A stretch of 7,818 nucleotides of DNA from CAYVDH01 sp964450355 (GTDB taxonomy: Bacteria; Bacteroidota; Bacteroidia; NS11-12g; UBA955): NCBI GenBank assembly GCA_964450355.1, contig CAYVDH010000167.1:1-7818 (forward strand). The letters run 5' to 3'. The notes under the pieces were generated by a model. That model was given only the letters and a program-made list of their open reading frames with translations. It did no database searches and was not told where the DNA came from. A program made the position numbers and the translations under genes. The stretch's first letter is position 1. Each line of letters starts with the position of its first letter. Positions 1 to 6,925 of this stretch are shown piece by piece.

Positions 1-1496
1 TAATATTCATTGTAAAAATCATTCCTAATTAATTGCTCTTCTATTTGAGCTAATTTCAATTCATTTTCTACATCTTCTTGGGCTATGAATTTATTAGCAA
101 AGATTTTTCTTTCTTCTTTCTCTTTCATGCTGTTAAGTTGTTCTAGGGTTACAGTTATAAAAGATGTAAACACAACAATTGACAACAATAAATTTGTAAA
201 ATTTAACAGTTTAGGATAAATGATTAAATAAGACAAAACCATACCTAAAAACAGAAAACACAAGGCTAAAAATCCATTTGAATGTTGGAAAAAATAAAGC
301 CAAATAAACATCAATATACCTACAAATAAATGAATTAAAAAGATGTATTTAAGTTGATTCATAGAATTGAAAACTCGTATGATTATTCTTGTAACAACTA
401 TTTGAATGATAAAACTGATGAAAATGACAAAAGCGCCATAAATTGAGTAATAATTTATTTTAGAAAGCTCTTGAAAATTAAACTCAATTTGAGAGTTTAA
501 CACAAAATTAGGCATCAGTTCTATGCTAAAAAAATACAAAATTAGCCATGAAATTAAAGAGATGATTATTTGATTTAATTTATTGCTTTTTAATTGAACT
601 TGATAAATAACTACAAATTGATAAATCAGTAAAAACAACGTTAACAATATAAGTTCAACAATGAATGCATGTCCAAGAGATGGAATAAAATCATTGAGAG
701 TAGATAATTCAGATGTAAATATAGTAGCACTGTTTTTAATTTTCAATATGACATTGAAAAAAAACAACACATTAAATACTAAAAAATAAAACAATATATA
801 AATTGTAAATTTTTTAAAATAAAACAAATTGTTTTTAAAACTAAGCAGAATTGCAAAAGCTATAAACACAATAAAAGACAACAAATAGATGATATAGACA
901 TAATTTTCTATGGTTTGTTCCAAGGCTATTTTGTTGTTGATAAGTGGAACATTTTTAACAATTATAAAATGAATGCTGTCTTGAAATTTTGTTTCAGAAC
1001 TAACTTGTAAATTGTATTTTGAAATAGGCAAATCTGAATTAAATCCATCGTTAAAATAATCATTATTATTGGGGAAATTTTTATATATTTGATAAACTAA
1101 TATGTATTTTTTCTTTTCTTTAGTTTTTACTAATATTTGATAATAGCCAGTTTTAGTATTGATGATATAAATGCTATCTTTTAATTGATTAATTTTTGCA
1201 GGTAACATTACATTGCTAGTCCAAAATATCAATTTTTGATTTTCATAAACCAATAAATGAATGTTATTACCTAAAATTTTATTTATTTGTGGATCATTGA
1301 TTTCAAAATTAGTGACAATGTTGTCTAATTTCTTATAATTTAAAACTTCTGTTTGTTTAAGTTTTACTTTTTCTAAATTGTTTGTTAAAGCATGATTAAT
1401 AGAATTTACTTCTTTCTTTTTATTGACATTGAAGTTTTCGAGATAAACTCCAAGGGTAAATAAAAACAAGGATATGACAATGAGTGTTTTTTTCAA
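1..1496 (-). CDS. Large membrane protein, probable sensor histidine kinase (N-terminal part; C-terminus outside window)
   Basis: This frame is open for 498 codons from a TTG at 1496 to the left edge, so the C-terminus is missing. Residues 1-18 (MKKTLIVISLFLF...) form a signal anchor. A hydrophilic, probably periplasmic domain spans about 20-198. About eight membrane helices follow, near 199-219, 229-251, 274-298, 308-325, 350-375, 383-402, 407-427 and 432-450. Then comes a charged cytoplasmic stretch, KEKEERKIFANKFIAQED, at about 458-475. From memory, this linker resembles the one before the kinase core of large (over 1000-residue) Bacteroidota sensor histidine kinases. The kinase H, N and G boxes would lie outside the window, so the function is inferred. 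The TTG start is forced: an in-frame TGA lies just upstream and the first in-frame ATG is codon 97. There is no Shine-Dalgarno sequence. The gene starts 7 bases after the hldD stop, so co-transcription is likely. The reading frame is secure; the kinase label is moderate. Confidence 0.6.
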   Translation of the reverse strand, partial: MKKTLIVISLFLFTLGVYLENFNVNKKKEVNSINHALTNNLEKVKLKQTEVLNYKKLDNIVTNFEINDPQINKILGNNIHLLVYENQKLIFWTSNVMLPAKINQLKDSIYIINTKTGYYQILVKTKEKKKYILVYQIYKNFPNNNDYFNDGFNSDLPISKYNLQVSSETKFQDSIHFIIVKNVPLINNKIALEQTIENYVYIIYLLSFIVFIAFAILLSFKNNLFYFKKFTIYILFYFLVFNVLFFFNVILKIKNSATIFTSELSTLNDFIPSLGHAFIVELILLTLFLLIYQFVVIYQVQLKSNKLNQIIISLISWLILYFFSIELMPNFVLNSQIEFNFQELSKINYYSIYGAFVIFISFIIQIVVTRIIIRVFNSMNQLKYIFLIHLFVGILMFIWLYFFQHSNGFLALCFLFLGMVLSYLIIYPKLLNFTNLLLSIVVFTSFITVTLEQLNSMKEKEERKIFANKFIAQEDVENELKLAQIEEQLIRNDFYNEY

Positions 1497-1503
1497 TTTA
1501 AAT

Positions 1504-2469
1504 TTAGAAATAACTGTTATTAATCAAGTAATTTTGAACGTAATCTTTAACTCCTTCTTCTATGGAAAAAAACTCTTGTGAATATCCCACAGATTTTAAT
1601 TTCTCCATGTTTGCTTGGGTATAATATTGATATTTATCTCTAATGTCTATTGGTGTTTCTATGTAATTTATTTTGGGATTCACATTCAATGCGTTGAATA
1701 TGGAATTGGCTAGTGCATTAAAAGTGTTTGCCCTACCTGATCCCAAGTTGTAAATTCCTGAGTCTTGGCGATGGTGCAACCAAAAATACAACACATTCAC
1801 AACATCTTTCACATACACAAAATCTCTTTTTTGTTCCCCATCTTTGTAATCATCTCTATGAGATTTAAACAAATTGAGTTGTCCTTTATCCTTAATCTGA
1901 TTAAATGAATGAAATACAACTGAAGCCATTCTGCCTTTGTGATATTCATTTGGTCCATAAACATTAAAAAATTTAAGTCCTACCCAAAAATAAGGTTTTT
2001 TCTCCTGTAACATTGCCCATTCGTCAAACAATTGTTTGCTGTTGCCATAGGGATTTAATGGTTTTAAACCGTGAATGTTATCGTTGTCATCGCTGAATCC
2101 AGTTTCACCCATTCCGTATGTAGCTGCACTACTGGCATACACCAATGGAATCCCTTCCTTTACACATAAATTCCATATCTGTTTGGTATATTCAAAGTTT
2201 AGTTCGTTCAATAATTTAATATCAAACTCCGAAGTATCTGTTCTTGCTCCAATGTGATAAATGAATTGAATTTGATATGCATTTTTCTCAGCCCAATCAA
2301 AAAAAACATTTCTGGAAACTTTTAAAGAAAAAGATTTTGATTCATAATTCTTCACTTTTTCAAGCTTAGTAAAATCATCTACTAGCACTAAATCATTAAA
2401 TCCTTCGCTATTTAATTTGCTGATTAAACAACTGCCTATAAAACCTGCTGCACCTGTAATTACTATCAT
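1504..2469 (-). CDS. hldD: ADP-L-glycero-D-manno-heptose-6-epimerase
   Basis: This enzyme interconverts ADP-D-glycero- and ADP-L-glycero-D-manno-heptose, the last step in making the heptose donor for the lipopolysaccharide inner core. It acts in the cytoplasm and uses NADP. It is an extended short-chain dehydrogenase/reductase of 321 residues (E. coli HldD has 310). Visible features are the Rossmann glycine motif TGAAGFIG (5-12), VLVDDF (28-33), YASSAATYG (111-119), YGNSK with catalytic Tyr141 and Lys145, and FNVYGPNEYHKGRMAS with Lys178, matching the second active-site residue of E. coli HldD. KRDFVYVKDV and YNLGSGRA follow, as in the family. The start is the ATG at 2467-2469, because the family begins directly with MIVITGAAGF. 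The frame extends 21 codons further upstream, but those residues do not fit the family and overlap the divergent promoter region. The sensor-like gene follows in the same transcription direction. Confidence 0.95.
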   Translation of the reverse strand: MIVITGAAGFIGSCLISKLNSEGFNDLVLVDDFTKLEKVKNYESKSFSLKVSRNVFFDWAEKNAYQIQFIYHIGARTDTSEFDIKLLNELNFEYTKQIWNLCVKEGIPLVYASSAATYGMGETGFSDDNDNIHGLKPLNPYGNSKQLFDEWAMLQEKKPYFWVGLKFFNVYGPNEYHKGRMASVVFHSFNQIKDKGQLNLFKSHRDDYKDGEQKRDFVYVKDVVNVLYFWLHHRQDSGIYNLGSGRANTFNALANSIFNALNVNPKINYIETPIDIRDKYQYYTQANMEKLKSVGYSQEFFSIEEGVKDYVQNYLINNSYF

Positions 2470-2478
2470 TGTATTAAC

Positions 2479-2513
2479 TTGTTTCAAAATTAAAGAATAT
2501 TGACATAAATTTG
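2479..2513 (+). promoter_or_regulatory. Putative promoter of the pterin synthase gene (TTG / TAAATTTG)
   Basis: TAAATTTG at 2506-2513 is a full match to the Bacteroidota -7 consensus TAnnTTTG. A TTG at 2479-2481 could serve as the -33 element, although the 24-base spacing is slightly long. The implied transcript would begin near 2517, about 14 bases before the ATG. The element overlaps the promoter region of the divergent hldD gene. Confidence 0.45.
2485..2492 (-). promoter_or_regulatory. Putative -7 promoter element for hldD
   Basis: On the minus strand this reads TAATTTTG, a full match to the Bacteroidota -7 consensus TAnnTTTG. It lies 15 bases before the hldD ATG, which would give a leader of about 12 bases. 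No clear -33 TTG is seen at the expected distance. It supports the downstream ATG as the true hldD start. Confidence 0.45.
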
Positions 2514-2530
2514 CAGTCATTTTTTTAAAC

Positions 2531-2965
2531 ATGTCAAAACCAGTCGTTTTTGTTACCCGAAAAGCTCAATTTAATGCCGCTCATAAACTGTACAACCCCA
2601 ATTGGAGTGAGGAAAAAAACAATGAAGTATTTGGAAAATGTGCAAATAAAAATTGGCATGGGCATAATTTTGATTTGTATGTTACCATCAAGGGAAGACC
2701 TCATCAAGACACAGGTTTCGTCATGGATTTAAAAAAATTAAAAATCCTTATTGAAGAGCATGTAATAGAAAAATTAGACCATAAAAATCTCAATTTGGAT
2801 GTGGATATGTTACAAGGTGAGTTCCCTTCCATTGAAAACATTGTCATTGCTATTTGGAATGTTTTAACACCTTTGTTGCCCGAAAATGCTAAACTACATC
2901 AATTGCGCTTGTGGGAAACTGAAAGAAACTATGTTGATTATTACGGCCCTGATATTCCATTTTAA
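2531..2965 (+). CDS. 6-pyruvoyl-tetrahydropterin synthase / 6-carboxytetrahydropterin synthase (PTPS/QueD) family protein
   Basis: Family members act on 7,8-dihydroneopterin triphosphate. PTPS makes 6-pyruvoyl-tetrahydropterin and QueD makes the queuosine precursor 6-carboxytetrahydropterin. The 144-residue protein has the zinc ligands His18 (FNAAHKL), His43 and His45 (HGH), nucleophile Cys37, the Asp83-His84 pair (KLDHKNL) and pterin anchor Glu129 (WETE). These match rat PTPS His23/48/50, Cys42, Asp88, His89 and Glu133 at a nearly constant offset. The Cys-to-HGH spacing (FGKCANKNWHGHN) has five intervening residues, like animal PTPS (FGKCNNPNGHGHN), whereas E. coli QueD has three. I therefore leave the symbol blank. 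The product in this organism could still be the queuosine intermediate, since no other queuosine or biopterin gene is visible. The ATG at 2531 has no Shine-Dalgarno sequence but follows a consensus-like -7 element. It is divergent from hldD. Confidence 0.92.
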   Translation: MSKPVVFVTRKAQFNAAHKLYNPNWSEEKNNEVFGKCANKNWHGHNFDLYVTIKGRPHQDTGFVMDLKKLKILIEEHVIEKLDHKNLNLDVDMLQGEFPSIENIVIAIWNVLTPLLPENAKLHQLRLWETERNYVDYYGPDIPF

Positions 2966-2996
2966 TGGACTAGGTGTGATTAATTTTTAAATTTAA

Positions 2997-3021
2997 AACA
3001 AATTCAATCTTTAAATTTGTT
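2997..3021. repeat. 8-bp perfect inverted repeat upstream of the divIC-like gene
   Basis: AACAAATT (2997-3004) and AATTTGTT (3014-3021) are perfect inverted copies separated by 9 bases. The right arm overlaps the candidate -7 element TAAATTTG (3012-3019). It could be an operator or a weak hairpin after the pterin synthase gene. There is no following T-run, so an intrinsic terminator is unlikely. Such short A+T arms can also arise by chance. Confidence 0.3.
3012..3019 (+). promoter_or_regulatory. Putative -7 promoter element for the divIC-like gene
   Basis: TAAATTTG matches the Bacteroidota -7 consensus TAnnTTTG exactly. It ends 7 bases before the ATG at 3027, implying a leader of only about 3-4 bases or a leaderless transcript. 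No clear TTG is seen at the -33 position, which lowers confidence. Read-through from the upstream gene, 61 bases away, is also possible. Confidence 0.35.
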
Positions 3022-3026
3022 AATCG

Positions 3027-3323
3027 ATGCAAATCAAATTAATTTATCAAAAATACAAGTTTTACTTGCTTGCTTTAATGGCTTTTATATGGATGCTTTT
3101 ATTTGATAGCAATAATTTCATTGACTTAATACAATTGAACAGTGAGATCAAAGACTTAAAAGCAAAAAAAGAGTATTATACGGATGAAATTAACAAAGCA
3201 AATCAGATGTACATAGAATTGTTTACAAACAATAAAAACCTCGAAAAATTTGCACGTGAAAAATATTTAATGAAAAAAGATAATGAAGACATTTTTATAC
3301 TTCGTGAAAACACTGTAAAGTAA
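3027..3323 (+). CDS. Septum formation initiator family protein (FtsB/DivIC-like cell division protein)
   Basis: This 98-residue bitopic membrane protein has a short basic cytoplasmic N-terminus (MQIKLIYQKYK), one membrane helix at about 12-27 (FYLLALMAFIWMLLF) and an extracytoplasmic coiled coil at about 33-66 rich in Lys, Glu, Leu and Asn. It ends with the conserved block NLEKFAREKYLMKKDNEDIF at 71-90. Size, topology and the FAREKY-type motif are those of the FtsB/DivIC family, which joins FtsL and FtsQ/DivIB at the septum to activate septal peptidoglycan synthesis. The ATG at 3027 gives the usual length. No Shine-Dalgarno sequence is present and a -7-like element lies only 7 bases upstream. 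The gene lies 61 bases after the pterin synthase gene and converges on the FAH hydrolase with just 4 bases between stop codons. Family assignment is firm; FtsB and DivIC cannot be told apart by name here. Confidence 0.9.
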   Translation: MQIKLIYQKYKFYLLALMAFIWMLLFDSNNFIDLIQLNSEIKDLKAKKEYYTDEINKANQMYIELFTNNKNLEKFAREKYLMKKDNEDIFILRENTVK

Positions 3324-3338
3324 AGTTTTATTTTACTT
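3318..3338. terminator. Weak hairpin spanning both convergent stop codons, possible bidirectional terminator
   Basis: AAGTAAAG (3318-3325) can pair with TTTTACTT (3331-3338): seven A-T/G-C pairs plus one G-T, with a 5-base loop. It includes the TAA of the divIC-like gene (3321-3323) and the TAA of the FAH gene (3328-3330, minus). The position suits shared termination. The stem is A+T-rich and neither side has a clear T-run, so it may be weak or non-functional. Confidence 0.3.
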
Positions 3339-3936
3339 GAAAATCAAACATTGATTCATTTTCTAAATACCCTTTTAATTTATCTCCAATATTTATTTTG
3401 CCCACTCCAGCTGGAGTTCCTGTAAATAGTATATCACCTGTTTTTAAAGTAAAATAACGAGATACAAACGAAATAATTTCATCAATTTTGAATAACATAT
3501 CCGAAGTATTGCCAACTTGAACAATTTCATCGTTTTTTAGCAATGAAAAATTGATATTATTTACATCTATTTGGTCTTTTTTAATCCATTTCCCTATAAC
3601 AGCTGATTGATCAAAAGCCTTTGACAATTCCCAAGGCAACCCCTTTTCTTTGAGTTCTAATTGTAAATCTCGAGCAGTAAAATCTATCCCCAAACCAATT
3701 TCTTGATAATAATTTGAAGCAAATTCTGGATGAATGTTTTTGCCTACTTTACATATTTTTATAATTACTTCTACTTCGTGGTGTATGTCTTGACTGAAAT
3801 CTGGAATATAAAAATCTTCATTGTTTAACAACAAAGCAGTATCAGGCTTACTAAAAATTACTGGATTTTCTGGTACAGCATTTCCTAACTCCTTGGCATG
3901 TAATGCATAATTTCTTCCTACACAAAGAATTTTCAT
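3328..3936 (-). CDS. Fumarylacetoacetate hydrolase (FAH) family protein, acylpyruvase/FAHD1-like
   Basis: This 202-residue single-domain FAH enzyme resembles human FAHD1 and E. coli YcgM, metal-dependent cytoplasmic enzymes that cleave acylpyruvates; FAHD1 also decarboxylates oxaloacetate. It begins MKILCVGRNYALHAKELGN. The metal-ligand motif HHEVE gives Glu54 and Glu56, and GLGIDFTARD gives Asp85, equivalent to FAHD1 Glu71, Glu73 and Asp102. KGLPWELSKAFD supplies Lys106, matching FAHD1 Lys123, and TGTPAGVG lies near the C-terminus. All expected catalytic residues are present and the length is normal for the compact subgroup. The ATG at 3934-3936 starts the conserved N-terminus directly. A TATTATTG one mismatch from the -7 consensus lies at 3942-3949 (minus), too weak to list as a promoter. 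The gene is divergent from uvrA and convergent with the divIC-like gene. The true substrate cannot be told from sequence. Confidence 0.92.
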   Translation of the reverse strand: MKILCVGRNYALHAKELGNAVPENPVIFSKPDTALLLNNEDFYIPDFSQDIHHEVEVIIKICKVGKNIHPEFASNYYQEIGLGIDFTARDLQLELKEKGLPWELSKAFDQSAVIGKWIKKDQIDVNNINFSLLKNDEIVQVGNTSDMLFKIDEIISFVSRYFTLKTGDILFTGTPAGVGKINIGDKLKGYLENESMFDFQVK

Positions 3937-4013
3937 AAATGCAATAATATAGCTTTAACGAAAATTAAAAAAACATAATTGTTAAACTGTGTAATTCATT
4001 CACTTTTTTAAGT

Positions 4014-4021
4014 TAAATTCG
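4014..4021 (+). promoter_or_regulatory. Weak candidate -7 element for uvrA
   Basis: TAAATTCG differs from the TAnnTTTG consensus at one position and lies 22 bases before the TTG start. It is followed by a run of eight T (4027-4034) in the presumed leader. No TTG is present at a proper -33 distance. It is the best plus-strand candidate in the 107-base spacer but remains uncertain. I recognise no SOS operator. Confidence 0.22.
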
Positions 4022-4043
4022 CACTCTTTTTTTTGCCCTAAAA

Positions 4044-6890
4044 TTGAGTACCAAATCACAAATACAATCCGAAAATGAATACATAGAAGTAATAGGTGCT
4101 TCTGAACACAATTTAAAATCTGTAAACGTAACCATTCCTAGAAATCAATTGGTTGTTTTTACTGGCTTAAGTGGAAGTGGCAAATCAAGTTTAGCTTTTG
4201 ATACCATTTTTGCTGAAGGTCAAAGGCGTTACCTAGAAACATTCAGTGCCTATGCACGCCAATTTATTGGTGACATGAAAAGACCTAAAGTTGATAAAAT
4301 TGAAGGTCTTTCTCCTGTGATTAGCATTGAACAAAAAACAGTAAGTAGAAACCCCCGCTCTACCGTTGGTACCATTACTGAAATTTATGACTTTTTAAGA
4401 TTACTTTTTGCTCGTACTGCCGATGCTTATAGCTACTTATCTGGCGAAAAAATGGTTAGATACTCTGAAGATCAAATCATACAAACCATATTAAAACAAT
4501 TTGAAAACAGTAAGACTACCATTTTAGCACCTTTGGTAAAAGGCAGAAAAGGACATTACAGAGAATTGTTTGAACAAATTAGAAAACAAGGGTATAAAAA
4601 AGCCAGAATTGATGGAAAAATAGTAGATGTAGAAGCCGATTTACAACTCGACCGATATAAGATTCACGATATCGATGTAGTGGTTGATAGAATTGAAAAT
4701 TTAGAATCCAATAAAAAACGATTATCAGAAAGTGTTAAAACTGCTTTTAAATTAGGTAAAGGAAGTTTATCCGTAATAGACAATAACACCAATCAATCTT
4801 ACTTTTTTAGTAAATATTTAATGGATGCTTCCACAGGATTAAGCTATGATGAACCTCAACCAAATACCTTTTCTTTTAATAGTCCCTATGGTGCTTGTTC
4901 TTTATGCAATGGATTGGGTTTAAAAAGAGAAGTTAGCATCGATCACATTATACCCGATAAAACGAAAAGCATTAACAAAGGTGCCATCATTCCCATTGGT
5001 GAATTCAGAGAAAATTACACCTTTTCGCAACTGAGAGCTCTTGCTAAACACTATAAATTCAGTTTGGCTGACCCAATTCAGAAACTAAGCAAAGACATTT
5101 TAACTGTTTTACTTTACGGTTCTGATGAAACCATAAGTGTCACATATACCAATTACGAAGGCCGACAACAAACCATAGAAACCAATTTCAAAGGGGTAAT
5201 TCCCATTGTTGAAGAACAATACTTTGAAGGAAAAAGCGAAAGTTTAATTAAATGGGCCGAAGAATTTATGCATGCTCAAACATGCAGTGAATGCAATGGT
5301 GGAAGATTAAAAAAAGAAGCATTACATTATAAAATTGACAATAAAAACATTGCTGAGCTATCTAACATTAGCTTAAGCGAATTATCTAGTTGGATTAAAC
5401 AAGTTGAAAAATCGTTCAATGAAAGAACCAAAATCATCGCTAAGGAAATTTTAAAAGAAATTGATTCTAGGTTGAGCTTTTTATTGAATGTCGGTTTAGA
5501 TTACCTCACATTAAATAGCTCAGCCAATACTCTAAGTGGTGGTGAAGCCCAACGAATAAGACTTGCTACACAAATTGGATCACAGCTAATCAATGTGTTG
5601 TATATTTTAGATGAACCAAGCATAGGACTCCATCAAAGAGACAATGAAAAATTGATAGATTCTCTAAAACAATTAAGAGACTTAGGCAACAGCGTTATTG
5701 TAGTAGAACACGACAAGGACATGATTGAAGAAAGTGACTATGTTTTTGATATAGGTCCTGGAGCAGGTGTGAATGGTGGCAAAATTGTAGCACAAGGAAA
5801 TTACAAAGAATTCATTAAACAAAATTCCTTGACTGCTCAATACATCAATGGAAGTAAGAAAATCGAAGTACCCAAAAAAAGAAGGAAAGGCAACGGTAAT
5901 AAATTAACTCTTAAAAATTGTACAGGTCATAATTTAAAAAACATTTCTGTTGATTTTCCTTTGGGCCAATTTATATGTGTAACTGGAGTTAGTGGCAGCG
6001 GTAAATCGTCTTTGATAAATGAGACTTTATATCCCATATTAGCCAAACATGTGTATGATAGCAACTACCAATGTTTACCTTACAAAAGCATTACTGGACT
6101 AGAACACATAGATAAAGTCATTAGAATTGACCAATCTCCTATTGGGAGAACACCTAGAAGCAACCCTGCTACATACACTGGTGTATTTAGCGACATTAGA
6201 AATTTATTTGCTCAAATACCAGAAGCAAAAATAAGAGGTTATAAGCCTGGCAGATTTTCTTTTAATGTCAGTGGTGGAAGGTGTGAAACATGCAAAGGCG
6301 GTGGGTATAAAATCATTCAAATGAATTTTTTACCAGATGTAGAAGTGTTATGTGAAACATGCAATGGCAAACGATACAACAGAGAAACATTAGAAATAAG
6401 ATACAAAGGAAAAAACATCAACGATGTGTTGAACATGCCTATAGATAAAGCCATTGAATTCTTTGAACACATGCCTCAAATTCACCGAAGAATTAAAGCC
6501 ATTCACGATGTAGGACTTGGATACATTTCTCTTGGACAATCTTCTACAACCCTGAGTGGAGGCGAAGCTCAAAGGGTAAAACTAGCAGAAGAACTGAGTA
6601 AAAAAGATACAGGCAACACCTTTTACATATTAGATGAACCTACTACTGGTTTACATTTTGAAGACATCAATGTGTTATTAAATGTTTTGAATACTTTGGT
6701 AGATAAAGGCAATACTGTACTTGTAATTGAACACAACATGGATGTAATAAAAGTCGCTGACTACATCATAGACATTGGGCCTGAAGGCGGTCAAAGAGGA
6801 GGTGAAATACTTGTAACAGGAAGCCCAGAAACAGTAGCTCAAAATAAAAAAAGTTTCACTGCTAAATTTTTGAAAAAAGAATTGCAATAA
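4044..6890 (+). CDS. uvrA: Excinuclease ABC subunit UvrA
   Basis: UvrA is the damage-sensing ATPase of nucleotide excision repair. It dimerises, loads UvrB at lesions and dissociates. The 948-residue protein (E. coli 940) has two ABC modules. Module 1 has Walker A GLSGSGKS (41-48), signature LSGGEAQR (from 497) and Walker B LYILDEP (519-525). Module 2 has Walker A GVSGSGKS (648-655), signature LSGGEAQR (from 837) and Walker B YILDEP ending at 866. The UvrB-interaction region (roughly 130-245) is present, so this is not a UvrA2 type. The C-terminal zinc finger is complete (Cys747, 750, 770, 773; spacing as in E. coli). The first finger keeps only Cys285 and Cys288; where E. coli has the other CxxC there is DAST (261-264). 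A further CSEC pair is at 414/417. The start is TTG: an in-frame TAA (4014-4016) lies upstream with no ATG between. It is divergent from the FAH gene and leads into the next gene after a short gap. Confidence 0.98.
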   Translation: MSTKSQIQSENEYIEVIGASEHNLKSVNVTIPRNQLVVFTGLSGSGKSSLAFDTIFAEGQRRYLETFSAYARQFIGDMKRPKVDKIEGLSPVISIEQKTVSRNPRSTVGTITEIYDFLRLLFARTADAYSYLSGEKMVRYSEDQIIQTILKQFENSKTTILAPLVKGRKGHYRELFEQIRKQGYKKARIDGKIVDVEADLQLDRYKIHDIDVVVDRIENLESNKKRLSESVKTAFKLGKGSLSVIDNNTNQSYFFSKYLMDASTGLSYDEPQPNTFSFNSPYGACSLCNGLGLKREVSIDHIIPDKTKSINKGAIIPIGEFRENYTFSQLRALAKHYKFSLADPIQKLSKDILTVLLYGSDETISVTYTNYEGRQQTIETNFKGVIPIVEEQYFEGKSESLIKWAEEFMHAQTCSECNGGRLKKEALHYKIDNKNIAELSNISLSELSSWIKQVEKSFNERTKIIAKEILKEIDSRLSFLLNVGLDYLTLNSSANTLSGGEAQRIRLATQIGSQLINVLYILDEPSIGLHQRDNEKLIDSLKQLRDLGNSVIVVEHDKDMIEESDYVFDIGPGAGVNGGKIVAQGNYKEFIKQNSLTAQYINGSKKIEVPKKRRKGNGNKLTLKNCTGHNLKNISVDFPLGQFICVTGVSGSGKSSLINETLYPILAKHVYDSNYQCLPYKSITGLEHIDKVIRIDQSPIGRTPRSNPATYTGVFSDIRNLFAQIPEAKIRGYKPGRFSFNVSGGRCETCKGGGYKIIQMNFLPDVEVLCETCNGKRYNRETLEIRYKGKNINDVLNMPIDKAIEFFEHMPQIHRRIKAIHDVGLGYISLGQSSTTLSGGEAQRVKLAEELSKKDTGNTFYILDEPTTGLHFEDINVLLNVLNTLVDKGNTVLVIEHNMDVIKVADYIIDIGPEGGQRGGEILVTGSPETVAQNKKSFTAKFLKKELQ

Positions 6891-6925
6891 GCAATTTTAT
6901 GTTTAATCATTCGTTATTTACAAGA

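Noticed and set aside
2075..2257. 60-codon plus-strand reading frame inside hldD.
   Set aside because: It is fully antisense to a well-conserved enzyme gene and resembles no protein; a shadow frame.
2470..2532. Longer hldD frame starting at the ATG near 2532, adding 21 N-terminal residues.
   Set aside because: HldD proteins begin at the glycine-rich Rossmann strand; the extra residues fit no family member and cover the divergent promoter region and the start of the opposite gene.
2550..2732. 60-codon plus-strand frame inside the pterin synthase gene.
   Set aside because: It is out of frame within a conserved gene and has no family resemblance.
3954..4017. Repeated GTTAAA/TTTAAC hexamers (3954-3959 inverted; 3981-3986 and 4012-4017 direct) between the FAH gene and uvrA as a damage-response operator.
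   Set aside because: Six-base A+T-rich matches with irregular spacing are expected by chance, and no known LexA-type box is recognisable.
6390..6887. Two minus-strand frames antisense to the 3' end of uvrA.
   Set aside because: They lie opposite the conserved second ATPase module of UvrA, with no independent signals.
6899..6925. Start of the last gene at the upstream ATG (6899).
   Set aside because: Not excluded, but the extra 9 residues give a long N-region before the signal helix; the ATG at 6926 gives a more typical signal peptide, so it was preferred.
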